A DNA stretch of 64,000 nt from Burkholderiaceae bacterium (GCA_023266335.1 JAHFQJ010000006.1:1-64000), one strand, 5' to 3'; shown: positions 1 to 9,603, counted from the stretch's first letter. Notes: generated from the sequence alone by a model not told the origin. Made by a program: numbers and translations.

Positions 1-142
1 CTTTAAAATTTACTAATTTACACCCCCCCCCCTCCAAATTTACTAAATTTATTAGCTCATTTCTAGCATTATCACTTAAATCAGGCACAATATTATTATT
101 TTGACTATAAGCTTCAGCTAATTCACATGTTATGCACTTCAT
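1..142 (-). CDS. Hypothetical small protein, cut by the left edge, with an internal poly-G tract
   Basis: An open frame runs on the minus strand from an ATG at 142 to the window edge, so only the first 47 codons are visible. It begins MKCITCELAEAY, with a C-x-x-C pair at residues 3 and 6, and no known family is recognised. The frame crosses a run of ten G (minus strand) at 23-32, read as consecutive Gly codons. The tract lies between near-copies of an AAATTAGTAAATTT-like sequence. A gain or loss of one base in the tract would change the frame, so this could be a phase-variable gene, or simply non-coding DNA. No clear Shine-Dalgarno site was seen. Whether it is translated is uncertain. Confidence 0.3.
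   Translation of the reverse strand, partial: MKCITCELAEAYSQNNNIVPDLSDNARNELINLVNLEGGGCKLVNFK
23..32. repeat. Homopolymeric C tract (10 C)
   Basis: Ten consecutive C on the plus strand, followed by T and CC. In DNA this AT-rich a run of ten C is striking. Tracts of this kind are classic slipped-strand sites in Neisseria and Campylobacter. Here it falls inside the small minus-strand frame at the left edge. Confidence 0.9.
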
Positions 143-253
143 ATTTACTTTCCAGTATAAATAAAAAAATATAGAATAAATTACCTTAATTAAAAATTAA
201 TAATCTAAATAAATTAAATATAATAATAAAAGTTGATTTATGTATATATTAAA

Positions 254-1423
254 TTAATCTAAGAACTTATGCAAGCGTAACTCATTTAAAGCTGATTTAA
301 TATCCAAATGATATTTTTTAGCATTTTCAACTATAGTTATAATTTCATCACTATCAATATTTATACAGATATATAAGCAGTTTTTAATATGATTTATGCA
401 TGCTTTTATATCAATATTGTGATAATACTCCGCATAAATCATGCATATATCTAAAATATAATTAAATCTATCTTGACGCCGGATTGCATCGCCTATCTCA
501 ATAACATCTAATGTTGTATTATAATAATCTTTATTGAAATGAGCTATATTTGTTACAGCTATAATAGTTTTATATAATTTAGCTATAATTTTTGATATAT
601 CAATTAATTCTTTTCTTAACTTCAGATTTATACAAATCGGGCTTATATTTGTATTTCTACATAATCCTATATGCAATAGTATACATAAAAATATTTTATC
701 TGCATCTATATGATTGATAGTTGTATCTGTTTTTGATATAAATTTTAAAAATTTTATGTGTTGCTCAAAATCTATAATAAATTCAGGCAAAATCACATGC
801 AATGCACCGCAATTGTATAATACTTCCAATAATTTATGCGGATATTTTTCTGCTAAGCCCTTATTAATTTCCTGCCAAACTCTTTCAGAAACTAAAGCAT
901 CAACTTCCCCACTATCTGTCATATTCTGCATTAATTTTAAAGTATTATCATACACAGAAAAATTATATCTTGCTGCAAAACGGGCAACACGTAAAATTCT
1001 AACAGGGTCTTCACTAAATGATAGTGATATATGGCGTAAAATCTTATTTTCTAGATCTTTTTTACCATTAAAAGGATCAATTAAATTATCTAAACTTAGT
1101 TGCTGATGATGATTATCAACAGGTAAAGCCATAGCATTTATAGTTAAATCACGCCTAAGTAAATCTTGCTCTAAGGTAATATTTTTATCGGTATAAAATT
1201 TAAACCCCTGATAACCTTGAGCTGTTTTACGCTCTGTGCGGGCTAAAGCATATTCATTTTTTGTAATTGGATGTAGAAATACTGGAAAGTCTTTGCCAAC
1301 AGGGATATAACCCAAAGCCAACATTTCTTGAATAGAACAGCCAACAACTACATAATCTAAATCTTGGCTGTCAATTCCCATTAATAAATCACGGACAGCC
1401 CCGCCGACTAGGTAGATTTGCAT
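254..1423 (-). CDS. cca: CCA-adding enzyme (tRNA nucleotidyltransferase)
   Basis: Adds or repairs the 3' CCA end of tRNAs, using CTP and ATP without a nucleic acid template. The 389-residue protein has the class II nucleotidyltransferase head: GGAVRD at 7-12, the metal-binding DLDYVVV stretch at about 21-27, and the DLLRRDLTINAMAL block near residue 90. The C-terminal half lines up with the region where betaproteobacterial Cca enzymes carry an HD phosphohydrolase, but the expected H-D pair is replaced (LLHIGLC) and the downstream His-rich segment is gone, so that extra activity is probably lost. It sits alone on the minus strand, just downstream of a decayed gene. Confidence 0.93.
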   Translation of the reverse strand: MQIYLVGGAVRDLLMGIDSQDLDYVVVGCSIQEMLALGYIPVGKDFPVFLHPITKNEYALARTERKTAQGYQGFKFYTDKNITLEQDLLRRDLTINAMALPVDNHHQQLSLDNLIDPFNGKKDLENKILRHISLSFSEDPVRILRVARFAARYNFSVYDNTLKLMQNMTDSGEVDALVSERVWQEINKGLAEKYPHKLLEVLYNCGALHVILPEFIIDFEQHIKFLKFISKTDTTINHIDADKIFLCILLHIGLCRNTNISPICINLKLRKELIDISKIIAKLYKTIIAVTNIAHFNKDYYNTTLDVIEIGDAIRRQDRFNYILDICMIYAEYYHNIDIKACINHIKNCLYICINIDSDEIITIVENAKKYHLDIKSALNELRLHKFLD

Positions 1424-1434
1424 ATAATTTTTTA

Positions 1435-1765
1435 TTAATTTAAACTAAAAGCCACATTATATGCCTCTTTTAATTCATATAATTTAGGGCTTTGAATAAT
1501 TGAGTTAGGCGCTACAGAAAACCATTGTGTAGTATAATCAATTAAAACAATTTGTTTTAAATCAAATTTAATATTGTAACTTAAGCCAGTCTGCTATAAG
1601 CTACTTTATTTTTTGATTTACAAATAGCAAATTCTCCATATCTACTTTTTGACTATCAGCGTAAACTACCTCGACACTAAATTCATCATTATATTCACTT
1701 TCATAAACACTTATAACTAAATCAGGTCTTGCTTTTAATTTTAGATTTTTTTCAGTACTACTCAT
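1435..1765 (-). pseudogene. Decayed gene of unknown function, translationally coupled to the preceding small gene
   Basis: An ATG at 1765 overlaps the end of the upstream secreted-protein gene and opens a 54-codon frame (MSSTEKNLKLKARPDL...) that stops at 1601. Protein-like sequence then resumes in a different frame (...LIDYTTQWFSVAPNS...) to a stop at 1435, about 45 codons. The simplest reading is one gene of about 110 codons broken by frameshifts. Alternatively the 54-residue product is real and the rest is relic. No family is recognised. The 8-bp start/stop overlap shows that it once belonged to an operon with the gene at 1758-2063. Confidence 0.4.
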
Positions 1766-2063
1766 TCAAATATTTAACATAATAATTAGTAATTTGTATA
1801 CAACTACTCATGTACTCACTAGGATCTTTATTAAGTCTGTTAGCTTCATTTATTAAAAATTTATTAATAAATTCATCACCATTTAATATTTTATTTTTTT
1901 GTTGAAAATCTACCATAAGTTTAAATATACTACAGGCACCTGTAATTTTTGCAATACTAATATCTCTTTTAGAATTAATTTCGTATGGAAGCTCTTGTGC
2001 AAATATTTTATTATTAAATAAAGCAAGTAAAGGTATAATTAATAAGAATTTTATAAATTTCAT
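1758..2063 (-). CDS. Small secreted hypothetical protein
   Basis: A 101-residue protein that I do not recognise. Residues 1-22 form a typical Sec signal peptide: a Lys start, then a hydrophobic core (FLLIIPLLALF), then a likely cleavage after IFA. The mature part is small, with two Cys residues (ITGACSIF and YMSSCIQI) that could form a disulfide in the periplasm. It lies 77 bp downstream of rpsJ, where rplC would be expected, and its end overlaps the start of a decayed frame. Its codons are as A/T-rich as its surroundings. Confidence 0.6.
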   Translation of the reverse strand: MKFIKFLLIIPLLALFNNKIFAQELPYEINSKRDISIAKITGACSIFKLMVDFQQKNKILNGDEFINKFLINEANRLNKDPSEYMSSCIQITNYYVKYLNE

Positions 2064-2140
2064 AGTATATTGATATATAATAAAAAAGATTGCATAAAAA
2101 AATTATACAATCTTATTATTTTTTAAGCTAATTAATATTT

Positions 2141-2488
2141 TTAATGTAGTGTAATTTCTACATCAATACCAGCAGCCAAATCTAATTTCATTAAGGCATC
2201 AACGGTTTTATCTGTTGGGTCAATAATTTCAAGTAAGCGCTGATGTGTTCTTATTTCAAACTGGTCACGTGAAGTTTTATTTACGTGCGGACTACGTAAA
2301 ATATCTATTCTAGAAATACGGGTTGGTAATGGAACTGGACCACGCACGATAGCTCCAGTACGTTTTGCTGTGTCAACAATTGTTGATGTAGCTTGGTCGA
2401 TTAAACGATAATCAAAAGCTTTTAAACGTATACGGATTTTTTGTTTACTAGTTTTAGAACTCTGATTTTTATTTTGTGGTTGAGACAT
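2141..2488 (-). CDS. rpsJ: 30S ribosomal protein S10
   Basis: S10 is part of the head of the 30S subunit and, with NusB, acts in transcription antitermination. The 115-residue protein contains the family core [43 protein letters not shown] and [11 protein letters not shown]. The stretch around [12 protein letters not shown] is the form found in Burkholderiales and supports that placement. It has a polar N-terminal extension of about 12 residues ([12 protein letters not shown]...) compared with the usual 103-residue protein. It follows tuf, as in the usual str/S10 order, but rplC and the rest of the S10 operon do not follow. Confidence 0.97.
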   Translation of the reverse strand: MSQPQNKNQSSKTSKQKIRIRLKAFDYRLIDQATSTIVDTAKRTGAIVRGPVPLPTRISRIDILRSPHVNKTSRDQFEIRTHQRLLEIIDPTDKTVDALMKLDLAAGIDVEITLH

Positions 2489-2678
2489 TTAATTTTTCCT
2501 TAAAAAGAGCGAAAAGAACGTTATTTTTATTATTCTGCATTGTAATAAAATGATGCAGTTAATTTTCTTAAATTACCATCGATATATTCTTCAATTATCA
2601 GAACTTTGTATTTTTGTTTTGCATATACAATAATGTGGAATAATCTTAGGCAATCTAGGCATAATTATTATCCAAATG

Positions 2679-2706
2679 AACAAAGAGTATTTTTATACCC
2701 TTTGTT
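2679..2706 (-). terminator. Hairpin between tuf and rpsJ
   Basis: An inverted repeat of 12 bp with one mismatch (AACAAAGAGTAT / ATACCCTTTGTT) encloses a 4-nt T loop (plus strand) 20 bp past the tuf stop. No strong U run follows on the transcribed strand, so it may pause or process the mRNA rather than end it. The 237-bp gap between tuf and rpsJ holds nothing else I can support. Confidence 0.4.
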
Positions 2707-2725
2707 TAAAAGCTTAATCTAATAA

Positions 2726-3916
2726 CTAAGCAATAATTTTAGAAACTACGCCAGCACCAACAGTACGACCACCTTCACGGATGGCAAAACGTAAGCCGTC
2801 CTGCATTGCAATTGGAGCAATTAATTTAACAATGATGGTTACGTTATCACCAGGCATAACCATTTCTTTACCTTCTGGTAAAGTAATAGAGCCAGTTACG
2901 TCAGTTGTACGGAAATAGAACTGCGGGCGGTAGTTATTAAAGAATGGAGTATGACGTCCGCCTTCTTCTTTTGATAATACATAAATCTCGCCTTCAAAAT
3001 CTGTATGAGGCTTGATACTACCTGGTTTAGCTAATACTTGCCCGCGCTGTACATCTTCACGTTTTGTACCACGTAATAAAATACCAGCATTATCACCTGC
3101 TTCACCTTGGTCAAGCAATTTGCGGAACATTTCAATACCGGTACAAATAGTTGTTTGTGTATCACGGATACCTACGATTTCAATTGAATCGCCAACTTTT
3201 AAAATACCACGTTCAATACGACCAGTTACTACAGTACCGCGGCCAGAGATAGAGAATACATCTTCTACCGGCATTAAGAATGTACCATCAACAGCACGTT
3301 CTGGTGTTGGAATGTATGTATCTAAAGCTTCTGCTAATTTTTTAATCGCACCTAAACCTAAATCACCTTGATCGCCGTCCAAAGCTAAACGCGCAGAACC
3401 ATGAACAATAGGCACGTCATCACCAGGGAAGTCATATTTAGATAACAACTCACGAACTTCCATTTCTACTAATTCTAATAATTCAGCGTCATCTACTAAA
3501 TCACATTTATTTAAGAACACGATAATATAAGGTACACCAACTTGACGTGCTAACAAGATATGTTCACGTGTTTGCGGCATAGGACCATCAGCTGCTGAAC
3601 ATACTAAAATCGCCCCATCCATTTGAGCTGCACCTGTAATCATATTTTTAATATAATCAGCATGCCCTGGGCAGTCTACGTGTGCATAATGGCGAGCTTC
3701 TGTTTCATACTCAACGTGTGCTGTATTTATTGTAATACCGCGTGCTTTTTCTTCTGGAGCAGCATCAATTTGGTCATAGGCTTTAGCTTCACCACCAAAT
3801 AATTTTGCTAATACAGTTGTAATTGCTGCTGTTAAAGTCGTTTTACCATGGTCAACGTGACCAATAGTACCAACGTTTACGTGCGGCTTTTTACGTTCAA
3901 ATTTTTCTTTAGCCAT
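2726..3916 (-). CDS. tuf: Elongation factor Tu
   Basis: GTPase that brings aminoacyl-tRNA to the ribosomal A site. The 396 residues match the family length. The G-domain motifs are all present: GHVDHGKT at 19-26, DCPGHADY near 80-88, NKCD near 135 and the SA-type motif GSARLAL near 173. They are followed by the two beta-barrel domains and the usual ending [10 protein letters not shown]. It lies 34 bp after fusA in the str operon. Its codons are less A/T-extreme than those of flanking non-essential genes, as expected for a highly expressed gene. A second tuf copy may exist elsewhere but is not in the window. Confidence 0.98.
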   Translation of the reverse strand: MAKEKFERKKPHVNVGTIGHVDHGKTTLTAAITTVLAKLFGGEAKAYDQIDAAPEEKARGITINTAHVEYETEARHYAHVDCPGHADYIKNMITGAAQMDGAILVCSAADGPMPQTREHILLARQVGVPYIIVFLNKCDLVDDAELLELVEMEVRELLSKYDFPGDDVPIVHGSARLALDGDQGDLGLGAIKKLAEALDTYIPTPERAVDGTFLMPVEDVFSISGRGTVVTGRIERGILKVGDSIEIVGIRDTQTTICTGIEMFRKLLDQGEAGDNAGILLRGTKREDVQRGQVLAKPGSIKPHTDFEGEIYVLSKEEGGRHTPFFNNYRPQFYFRTTDVTGSITLPEGKEMVMPGDNVTIIVKLIAPIAMQDGLRFAIREGGRTVGAGVVSKIIA

Positions 3917-3950
3917 TTTTTATACCTCTTAAAAAAACAATGGTTTAAAA

Positions 3951-6059
3951 CTATTTTGCACGTGCAGTAATAACCGCATCGGCAACATTCTTAGGAGCTT
4001 CAGCATAATGCTTGAACTCCATACTATAGGTAGCACGACCTTGAGTTGCAGATCGCAAATCTGTCGAGTAACCAAACATTTCAGATAATGGTACTTCAGC
4101 TTTAATTGCTTTACCGCCACCAACCATATCATCCATGCCTTGTACAATACCGCGACGAGATGATAAATCACCCATTACCGTACCAGTAAATTCTTCTGGT
4201 GTTTCCACTTCAACCGCCATCATTGGTTCTAATAACACAGGTTTTGCTCTGCGCATACCTTCTTTAAAACCAATACTACCAGCCATTTTGAATGCATTCT
4301 CATTTGAGTCAACATCGTGATAAGAGCCAAAATGCAGTGTTACTTTTACATCAACTACAGGATATCCAGCAAGTACACCTGCCGGTAATGTATCGATAAT
4401 GCCTTTATTTACTGCTGGAATGTATTCACGAGGAACAACACCACCCTTAATAGCATCAATAAATTCGTAACCCTTACCTTGCTCATTTGGCTCTAATTTT
4501 AACACAACGTGTCCATATTGACCAGCACCGCCGGATTGCTTAATGAATTTACCCTCAGCATTTTCACATATAGCACGAATTGTTTCGCGATAAGCAACTT
4601 GTGGTTTACCCACATTTGCCTCAACGTTAAACTCACGTCTCATGCGGTCTACTAAAATTTCTAAGTGCAATTCGCCCATTCCAGAAATAATAGTCTGACC
4701 GGATTCTTCATCTGTACGAACTCTAAATGATGGATCTTCTTTAGCAAGACGTTGTAATGCTAAGCCCATTTTCTCTTGATCTGCCTTAGTTTTTGGTTCA
4801 ACGGCTTGAGAAATTACAGGCTCAGGGAATACCATACGCTCTAAAATTATTACATTATCAGGATCAGATAGGGTATCTCCTGTTGTAACCTCTTTCAAAC
4901 CAACGCAGGCTGCAATGTCACCGGCACGTACTTCTTCAATTTCTTCACGCTCATTTGCGTGCATCTGTACAATACGTCCAATACGTTCTTTTTTGCCTTT
5001 GATTGGATTATATACTGAATCGCCCTTTTTAATTGTTCCAGAATATACGCGTACAAAGGTTAATTGACCAACAAATGGATCATTCATTAATTTAAAGGCT
5101 AAACCAGAAAATTTTTCATCATCGCTAGCTTTACGGCTAGTTATTTCCCCATCTTCAGTTTCACATTTTACCGGAGGAATATCTGTAGGAGCAGGCATAA
5201 AATCTATTACAGCATCAAGCATAGCTTGAACGCCTTTGTTTTTAAATGCAGTACCACACATCATCGGTACAATTTCACTTGCAATTGTACGTTGACGAAT
5301 AGCTGATTTAATATCTTCTTCAGATAAATCACCATTTTCTAAATATTTATTCATTAATTCTTCTGAAGCTTCAGCTGCAGTTTCAACTAAATTGGAACGC
5401 CATTTTGTACATTCTTCCAATAATTCTGCTGGAATTTCTGCATAATTAAAAGTCATACCATGGTTTGCTTCATCCCAAAATATAGCTTTCATTTTAATTA
5501 AGTCTACCACACCTTTAAAGCTATCTTCTGCACCAATTGGTACTTGAATTGGAATAGGATTGGCTTTTAAGCGGGTACGCATTTGCTCATAAACTTTGAA
5601 AAAGTTTGCACCGGTTCTATCCATTTTGTTTACAAATGCTAAACGCGGTACTTTATATTTATTAGCTTGACGCCATACAGTTTCTGATTGAGGCTGAACA
5701 CCTCCAACAGCACAATAAACCATGCATGCACCATCAAGTACACGCATAGAGCGCTCAACTTCAATTGTAAAGTCTACGTGTCCTGGGGTATCAATAATAT
5801 TAATACGGTGAGGCGCATAATTGCCTGCCATACCTTTCCAAAAGCAGGTTGTAGCAGCTGAGGTAATGGTAATGCCGCGCTCTTGTTCTTGCTCCATCCA
5901 ATCCATGGTGGCCGCCCCGTCATGCACTTCACCAATTTTATGATTTACGCCCGTATAAAATAAAATACGTTCCGTAGTTGTTGTTTTACCCGCATCAATA
6001 TGAGCAGAAATACCGATGTTACGGTACAGCTCAATTGGGGTCTGTCGTTGTTGAGACAT
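3951..6059 (-). CDS. fusA: Elongation factor G
   Basis: Ribosomal translocase and, with RRF, recycling GTPase. At 702 residues it has the normal family length. The P-loop is AHIDAGKT at 19-26, with DTPGHVDF near residue 90 and NKMDRTGA near 144, followed by domains II to V and the GELHLEI and SYHDVDSNE blocks. It is the third gene of rpsL-rpsG-fusA-tuf-rpsJ. The gap from rpsG is 352 bp, unusually long for this operon, and contains a possible 59-codon frame ending 3 bp before this start. Confidence 0.98.
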   Translation of the reverse strand: MSQQRQTPIELYRNIGISAHIDAGKTTTTERILFYTGVNHKIGEVHDGAATMDWMEQEQERGITITSAATTCFWKGMAGNYAPHRINIIDTPGHVDFTIEVERSMRVLDGACMVYCAVGGVQPQSETVWRQANKYKVPRLAFVNKMDRTGANFFKVYEQMRTRLKANPIPIQVPIGAEDSFKGVVDLIKMKAIFWDEANHGMTFNYAEIPAELLEECTKWRSNLVETAAEASEELMNKYLENGDLSEEDIKSAIRQRTIASEIVPMMCGTAFKNKGVQAMLDAVIDFMPAPTDIPPVKCETEDGEITSRKASDDEKFSGLAFKLMNDPFVGQLTFVRVYSGTIKKGDSVYNPIKGKKERIGRIVQMHANEREEIEEVRAGDIAACVGLKEVTTGDTLSDPDNVIILERMVFPEPVISQAVEPKTKADQEKMGLALQRLAKEDPSFRVRTDEESGQTIISGMGELHLEILVDRMRREFNVEANVGKPQVAYRETIRAICENAEGKFIKQSGGAGQYGHVVLKLEPNEQGKGYEFIDAIKGGVVPREYIPAVNKGIIDTLPAGVLAGYPVVDVKVTLHFGSYHDVDSNENAFKMAGSIGFKEGMRRAKPVLLEPMMAVEVETPEEFTGTVMGDLSSRRGIVQGMDDMVGGGKAIKAEVPLSEMFGYSTDLRSATQGRATYSMEFKHYAEAPKNVADAVITARAK

Positions 6060-6062
6060 AAT

Positions 6063-6242
6063 TTAAAGCCTTATTTTAACTAGCCTCTTGTTTATCAATT
6101 TTTTTACAAGAGGCTGAATTTCATTTTTAGTAATAGTTTTTTTGTTTTTTAAAATGCATGTGAGATATTTGCGAATGTCATCAACACTATTAACATCTAT
6201 GTTTTTAAGCCATATACATGCTGGTTTATACTCATTAACCAT
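6063..6242 (-). CDS. Possible 59-residue protein between rpsG and fusA
   Basis: A frame from ATG at 6242 to TAA at 6063 fills much of the 352-bp rpsG-fusA gap. It would encode a basic 59-residue protein (MVNEYKPACIWLKNIDVNSV...). There is no Shine-Dalgarno site before the ATG and no recognised family. Its end contains a perfect 9-bp inverted repeat (GCCTCTTGT at 6083-6091, ACAAGAGGC at 6106-6114), which may instead be a regulatory or processing hairpin just upstream of fusA. The open frame could be chance in AT-rich DNA. The rest of the gap (6243-6411) shows only a short AAGTTT/AAACTT palindrome. Confidence 0.25.
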   Translation of the reverse strand: MVNEYKPACIWLKNIDVNSVDDIRKYLTCILKNKKTITKNEIQPLVKKLINKRLVKIRL

Positions 6243-6411
6243 GTGTTAAGTTTAAAACTTGGAGTAAATGATATTTTTTTGTCTTTCGTTGATACAAGTA
6301 CACAAAATCGTGCAAGATTCATCATAATTTGTACTAGAAAAGCTACATTTCATTTTTATAAATACCTTCTAAAACTTAAAAATAAACACATAAACATTCT
6401 AATTAAAAACA

Positions 6412-6879
6412 CTAAAACCTAAAATGCGAGAATGCTTTATTTGCATCAGCCATACGATGAACTTCATCACGTTTTTTCATAGCTCCGCCCTTACCTTCAG
6501 CAGCTTCCATCAATTCAACTGCTAAACGTTTAGCCATTGATTTTTCACTGCGTTTTTTAGCAGCTTCACGTAACCAGCGCATCGCCAATGCCGAACGGCG
6601 CGATGGACGCACCTCAACAGGAACTGGGTAGTTAGCTCCGCCTACACGGCGGGTTTTAACCTCAACAACAGGTTTTACATTATTTAATGCAGCTATAAAA
6701 ACATCTAATGCATTTTTACCGCTTTGTTCTATATAGGTAAATGCACCATATACAATACGCTCTGCAATAGCTTTCTTGCCGGAAAGCATAATTACATTCA
6801 TAAATTTAGCAACTTCTATGCTGCCAAATTTTGGATCAGCGAGTATTACCCGCTTGGTAATTTCACGACGACGTGGCAT
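6412..6879 (-). CDS. rpsG: 30S ribosomal protein S7
   Basis: Primary 16S rRNA-binding protein that organises the 30S head. The 155 residues match the family. It begins [20 protein letters not shown] and contains [21 protein letters not shown], with the closing block [16 protein letters not shown]. It is the second gene of the str operon, 128 bp after rpsL. Just upstream is an 8-bp hairpin (GATTTTAT / ATAAAATC, 6911-6930) in the intercistronic region. In E. coli the corresponding rpsL-rpsG region is where S7 represses its own operon; a similar role here is inference only. Confidence 0.97.
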   Translation of the reverse strand: MPRRREITKRVILADPKFGSIEVAKFMNVIMLSGKKAIAERIVYGAFTYIEQSGKNALDVFIAALNNVKPVVEVKTRRVGGANYPVPVEVRPSRRSALAMRWLREAAKKRSEKSMAKRLAVELMEAAEGKGGAMKKRDEVHRMADANKAFSHFRF

Positions 6880-7007
6880 GTCGTACTCCTTTCAGTTAGG
6901 CATAGCCTTTGATTTTATATAGATAAAATCACTTACTCAATATAAAAATCTCGTCTATTTTAGATAAAACTTATTTATATTGTCCTAGATTATAAAAATA
7001 CGCTAAA

Positions 7008-7391
7008 TTATTTTTTAGCTGCTTTAGGGCGCTTAGCTCCATATTTAGAACGTGATTGATTACGTTTTGCAATACCTTGCAAGTCCATAGCTCCACGCAC
7101 TAAGTGATAATTCACACCTGGTAAGTCTTTAACTCTACCACCGCGTAGTAATACTACCGCGTGTTCTTGCAGGTTATGACCTTCACCCATAATATATGCA
7201 ATTACATCTACACCCGTTGTAACCCTAACTTTAGCTACTTTACGTAACGCAGAGTTTGGCTTTTTAGGTGTAGTTGTATATACACGTGTACATACGCCTC
7301 GACGTTGAGGGCAAGCCTTTAACGCCGGACTTTTACTTTTAGCACGTAGTTTCGCACGACCTTTACGTACTAACTGATTGATCGTTGGCAT
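7008..7391 (-). CDS. rpsL: 30S ribosomal protein S12
   Basis: Decoding-centre protein of the 30S subunit. The 127 residues include the loop [18 protein letters not shown] near residues 40-56, [25 protein letters not shown] near 80-100 and the basic tail [15 protein letters not shown]. The Lys positions altered in streptomycin resistance carry the wild-type residues. It is the first gene of the str operon and is transcribed away from uvrC. A good promoter lies about 70-95 bp upstream. In most relatives rpoC precedes it; here rpoBC is about 26 kb away. Confidence 0.97.
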   Translation of the reverse strand: MPTINQLVRKGRAKLRAKSKSPALKACPQRRGVCTRVYTTTPKKPNSALRKVAKVRVTTGVDVIAYIMGEGHNLQEHAVVLLRGGRVKDLPGVNYHLVRGAMDLQGIAKRNQSRSKYGAKRPKAAKK

Positions 7392-7459
7392 TGTGTATCC
7401 TTCTATTAATAAATAACACCTTATCCGGCACTAATTTTTTAGCCACAAGATAACCCGTC

Positions 7460-7487
7460 ATTGTAACATGTTTTTATTTGTATGCAA
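7460..7487 (-). promoter_or_regulatory. Probable sigma-70 promoter of the str operon
   Basis: On the minus strand a TTGCAT -35 box (7482-7487) and a 16-bp spacer precede a TACAAT -10 box (7460-7465), which also carries an upstream TG (TGTTACAAT). Transcription would start about 60 bp before the rpsL ATG, which fits the first gene of a strongly expressed operon. Confidence 0.55.
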
Positions 7488-7493
7488 AGGGAA

Positions 7494-7548
7494 TAGCTAA
7501 GCTTTTTCAGCAAATTTAATAATAAATTTTATATTTTAAGCTTAGCTA
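7494..7548. promoter_or_regulatory. Perfect 11-bp inverted repeat in the rpsL/uvrC divergent region
   Basis: TAGCTAAGCTT at 7494-7504 is repeated in inverted orientation as AAGCTTAGCTA at 7538-7548, with a 33-bp A/T-rich centre that itself contains AAATTT...AAATTT. It lies between the divergent rpsL and uvrC genes, just upstream of the rpsL promoter. It could be an operator or a cruciform-forming site. The function is unknown. Confidence 0.45.
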
Positions 7549-7616
7549 AAGTACGTTATTATAAAAAATGCTACAATTGTATTAAATCAACCCGTAATGT
7601 ATTAAAAATATAAGAA

Positions 7617-9515
7617 ATGAATTTTACTATTTCTGAAATTAAAAATATCCCGCCTAATGCGGGCATATATAAATATTATGATATAAATAATAATTTACTG
7701 TATATTGGTAAAGCTAAGAATTTATCTAAAAGAGTATCGAGCTACTTTATTAATAGAAGTTTGCCTGAACGTACGTTACGCATGGTGAGTCAGATTAGCT
7801 ATATATTTATTAGTGTTACATCCTCTGAAACTGAGGCATTAATTTTAGAAAATCATCTAATTAGAAATGAAAAACCTAAATATAATATTATTTTTAGAGA
7901 TGATAAAAGCTATCCCTATTTAAAAATTTCCCCTCATAATTATCCGCGTTTAAGCGCATTCCGCGGAAAAAATATAGATAACAGTATTTTATTTGGACCT
8001 TATCCTAATTCTTATTCATTAAGGGATAATATTCAAATGCTGCAAAGAATATTTAAGCTTAGAACTTGTGAAGATTCTACTTTTAATAACCGCAGTAAAC
8101 CATGTATATTATTTCAAATTAAAAGATGCAGTGCTCCTTGTGTAGATTTTATTTCGCAAAAAGATTATCAGCAGGATGTTCAAAAAGTAATCATATTTTT
8201 AAATGGCAGTCATAAAAAATTATTTTTAGATTTAGAAAATAAAATGCTCGATTATGCTCAAATTAGAAATTACGAGCAAGCAGGATTAATTCGTGACCAA
8301 ATTAAATCTTTATCTGATTTATTTAAGCAGCAGAATATTGATATTGGGAAAAGTATTAATATTGATGTAATTGCTGCCGCTGTTCAATTTAATAAAATAT
8401 GCATATCGGTTGGAATTATTAGAAATGGTAAACATTTGGGTTATAAACATTTTATTCAGAATATGGATATTATCCATAATGAATTAGAATTAGAAGTAAA
8501 AATACAAAAAGAAAATATTTTAGAAAATAAAAATAATTTAAATAATCAGGAAGAAGAGTTTTTAAATATTAGCAATAGTCAGGAATTAATTATCATTTAT
8601 ATTGAGCAGCAGCTTGATTATATTAATAAAACTATTCCTAATTTACGTATATTAAGTGAAGAATTGTGTGATGAAAACTGGAAAAATATTCATGAGTTTA
8701 TGCCTTATTTAAAGCCATATAAATTACAAAATACTTATACAAAGTCTTGGATAAAAGATGCAAAATATAATGCAGAATTACATTTAAAACAATTTTTTAA
8801 TAGTCAAAATAATACAAAACAACAATTGCAGGCTTTAAATACCTTGTTAAATTTAAATACAGTCAATCCGCATATTGAATGTTTTGATATTAGCCATACT
8901 GCAGGAGAATTTACTAAAGCCAGCTGTATAGTATTTAAAGATGGCAATTTTGATAGAAAGATTTTTAGGCATTATAATATTATTACCGCAAACAAAGGTG
9001 ATGATTTTGAAGCCATGAAACATGCTGTGATTAAAAGATATAAAGATACTGCTGCATATGAATTGCCGAATTTAATATTAATTGATGGTGGACTTGGGCA
9101 AGTTCATGCTGTAATGAAAGTTTTTGAAATGCTTAACTTACCTTCAAAGAATATTGTTGGTATTTCTAAAGGAGAAAAACGCAAGGTTGGTTTAGAAACT
9201 TTGGTATTTGCTGATGGAAAGCCTTCAATTACACCAAGTTTGAGTAATTTAGGTTTGGTTCTATTGACCAAAATTCGTGACTATGCACATGATTATGCCG
9301 TTTTAAAAATGCGTAAAAAAAGAGATAAAATACAATACACTTCGGAATTAGAAAAAATAGAAGGGGTTGGTTTAGTTAAGAAAAAACGCTTGATTGCTCA
9401 TTTTGGAGGAATTAGAGGCATTCAAGAAGCAACTGTTAATGAAATTACACAAGTGCATGGGGTTAATCAGCAGTTGGCCGAAAGAATTTATAACTATTTT
9501 CACAATTATATCTAA
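7617..9515 (+). CDS. uvrC: Excinuclease ABC subunit C
   Basis: Makes both incisions during nucleotide excision repair, together with UvrB. Domains in order: an N-terminal GIY-YIG nuclease (NAGIYKYY, LLYIGKAKNLSKRV, residues 14-45), a Cys-containing region (RTCEDS, CILFQIKRCSAPC), a UVR domain that binds UvrB (about 190-235), the RNase H-like endonuclease (ECFDISHTAGEF, LILIDGGLGQVHA) and C-terminal helix-hairpin-helix motifs (LEKIEGVGLVKKKRL, VHGVNQQLAERI). At 632 residues it is slightly longer than the E. coli protein. The excess is an Asn/Glu-rich insertion near residues 295-325. It is divergent from rpsL. Confidence 0.97.
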   Translation: MNFTISEIKNIPPNAGIYKYYDINNNLLYIGKAKNLSKRVSSYFINRSLPERTLRMVSQISYIFISVTSSETEALILENHLIRNEKPKYNIIFRDDKSYPYLKISPHNYPRLSAFRGKNIDNSILFGPYPNSYSLRDNIQMLQRIFKLRTCEDSTFNNRSKPCILFQIKRCSAPCVDFISQKDYQQDVQKVIIFLNGSHKKLFLDLENKMLDYAQIRNYEQAGLIRDQIKSLSDLFKQQNIDIGKSINIDVIAAAVQFNKICISVGIIRNGKHLGYKHFIQNMDIIHNELELEVKIQKENILENKNNLNNQEEEFLNISNSQELIIIYIEQQLDYINKTIPNLRILSEELCDENWKNIHEFMPYLKPYKLQNTYTKSWIKDAKYNAELHLKQFFNSQNNTKQQLQALNTLLNLNTVNPHIECFDISHTAGEFTKASCIVFKDGNFDRKIFRHYNIITANKGDDFEAMKHAVIKRYKDTAAYELPNLILIDGGLGQVHAVMKVFEMLNLPSKNIVGISKGEKRKVGLETLVFADGKPSITPSLSNLGLVLLTKIRDYAHDYAVLKMRKKRDKIQYTSELEKIEGVGLVKKKRLIAHFGGIRGIQEATVNEITQVHGVNQQLAERIYNYFHNYI

Positions 9516-9603
9516 AAATAATTTTCATTAATCCGAATAGCTGTACAGCTAAACATACCTCTAAGCTAGCCATGCCTGAATAGGAATGACTGGCTCTAAA
9601 AAC

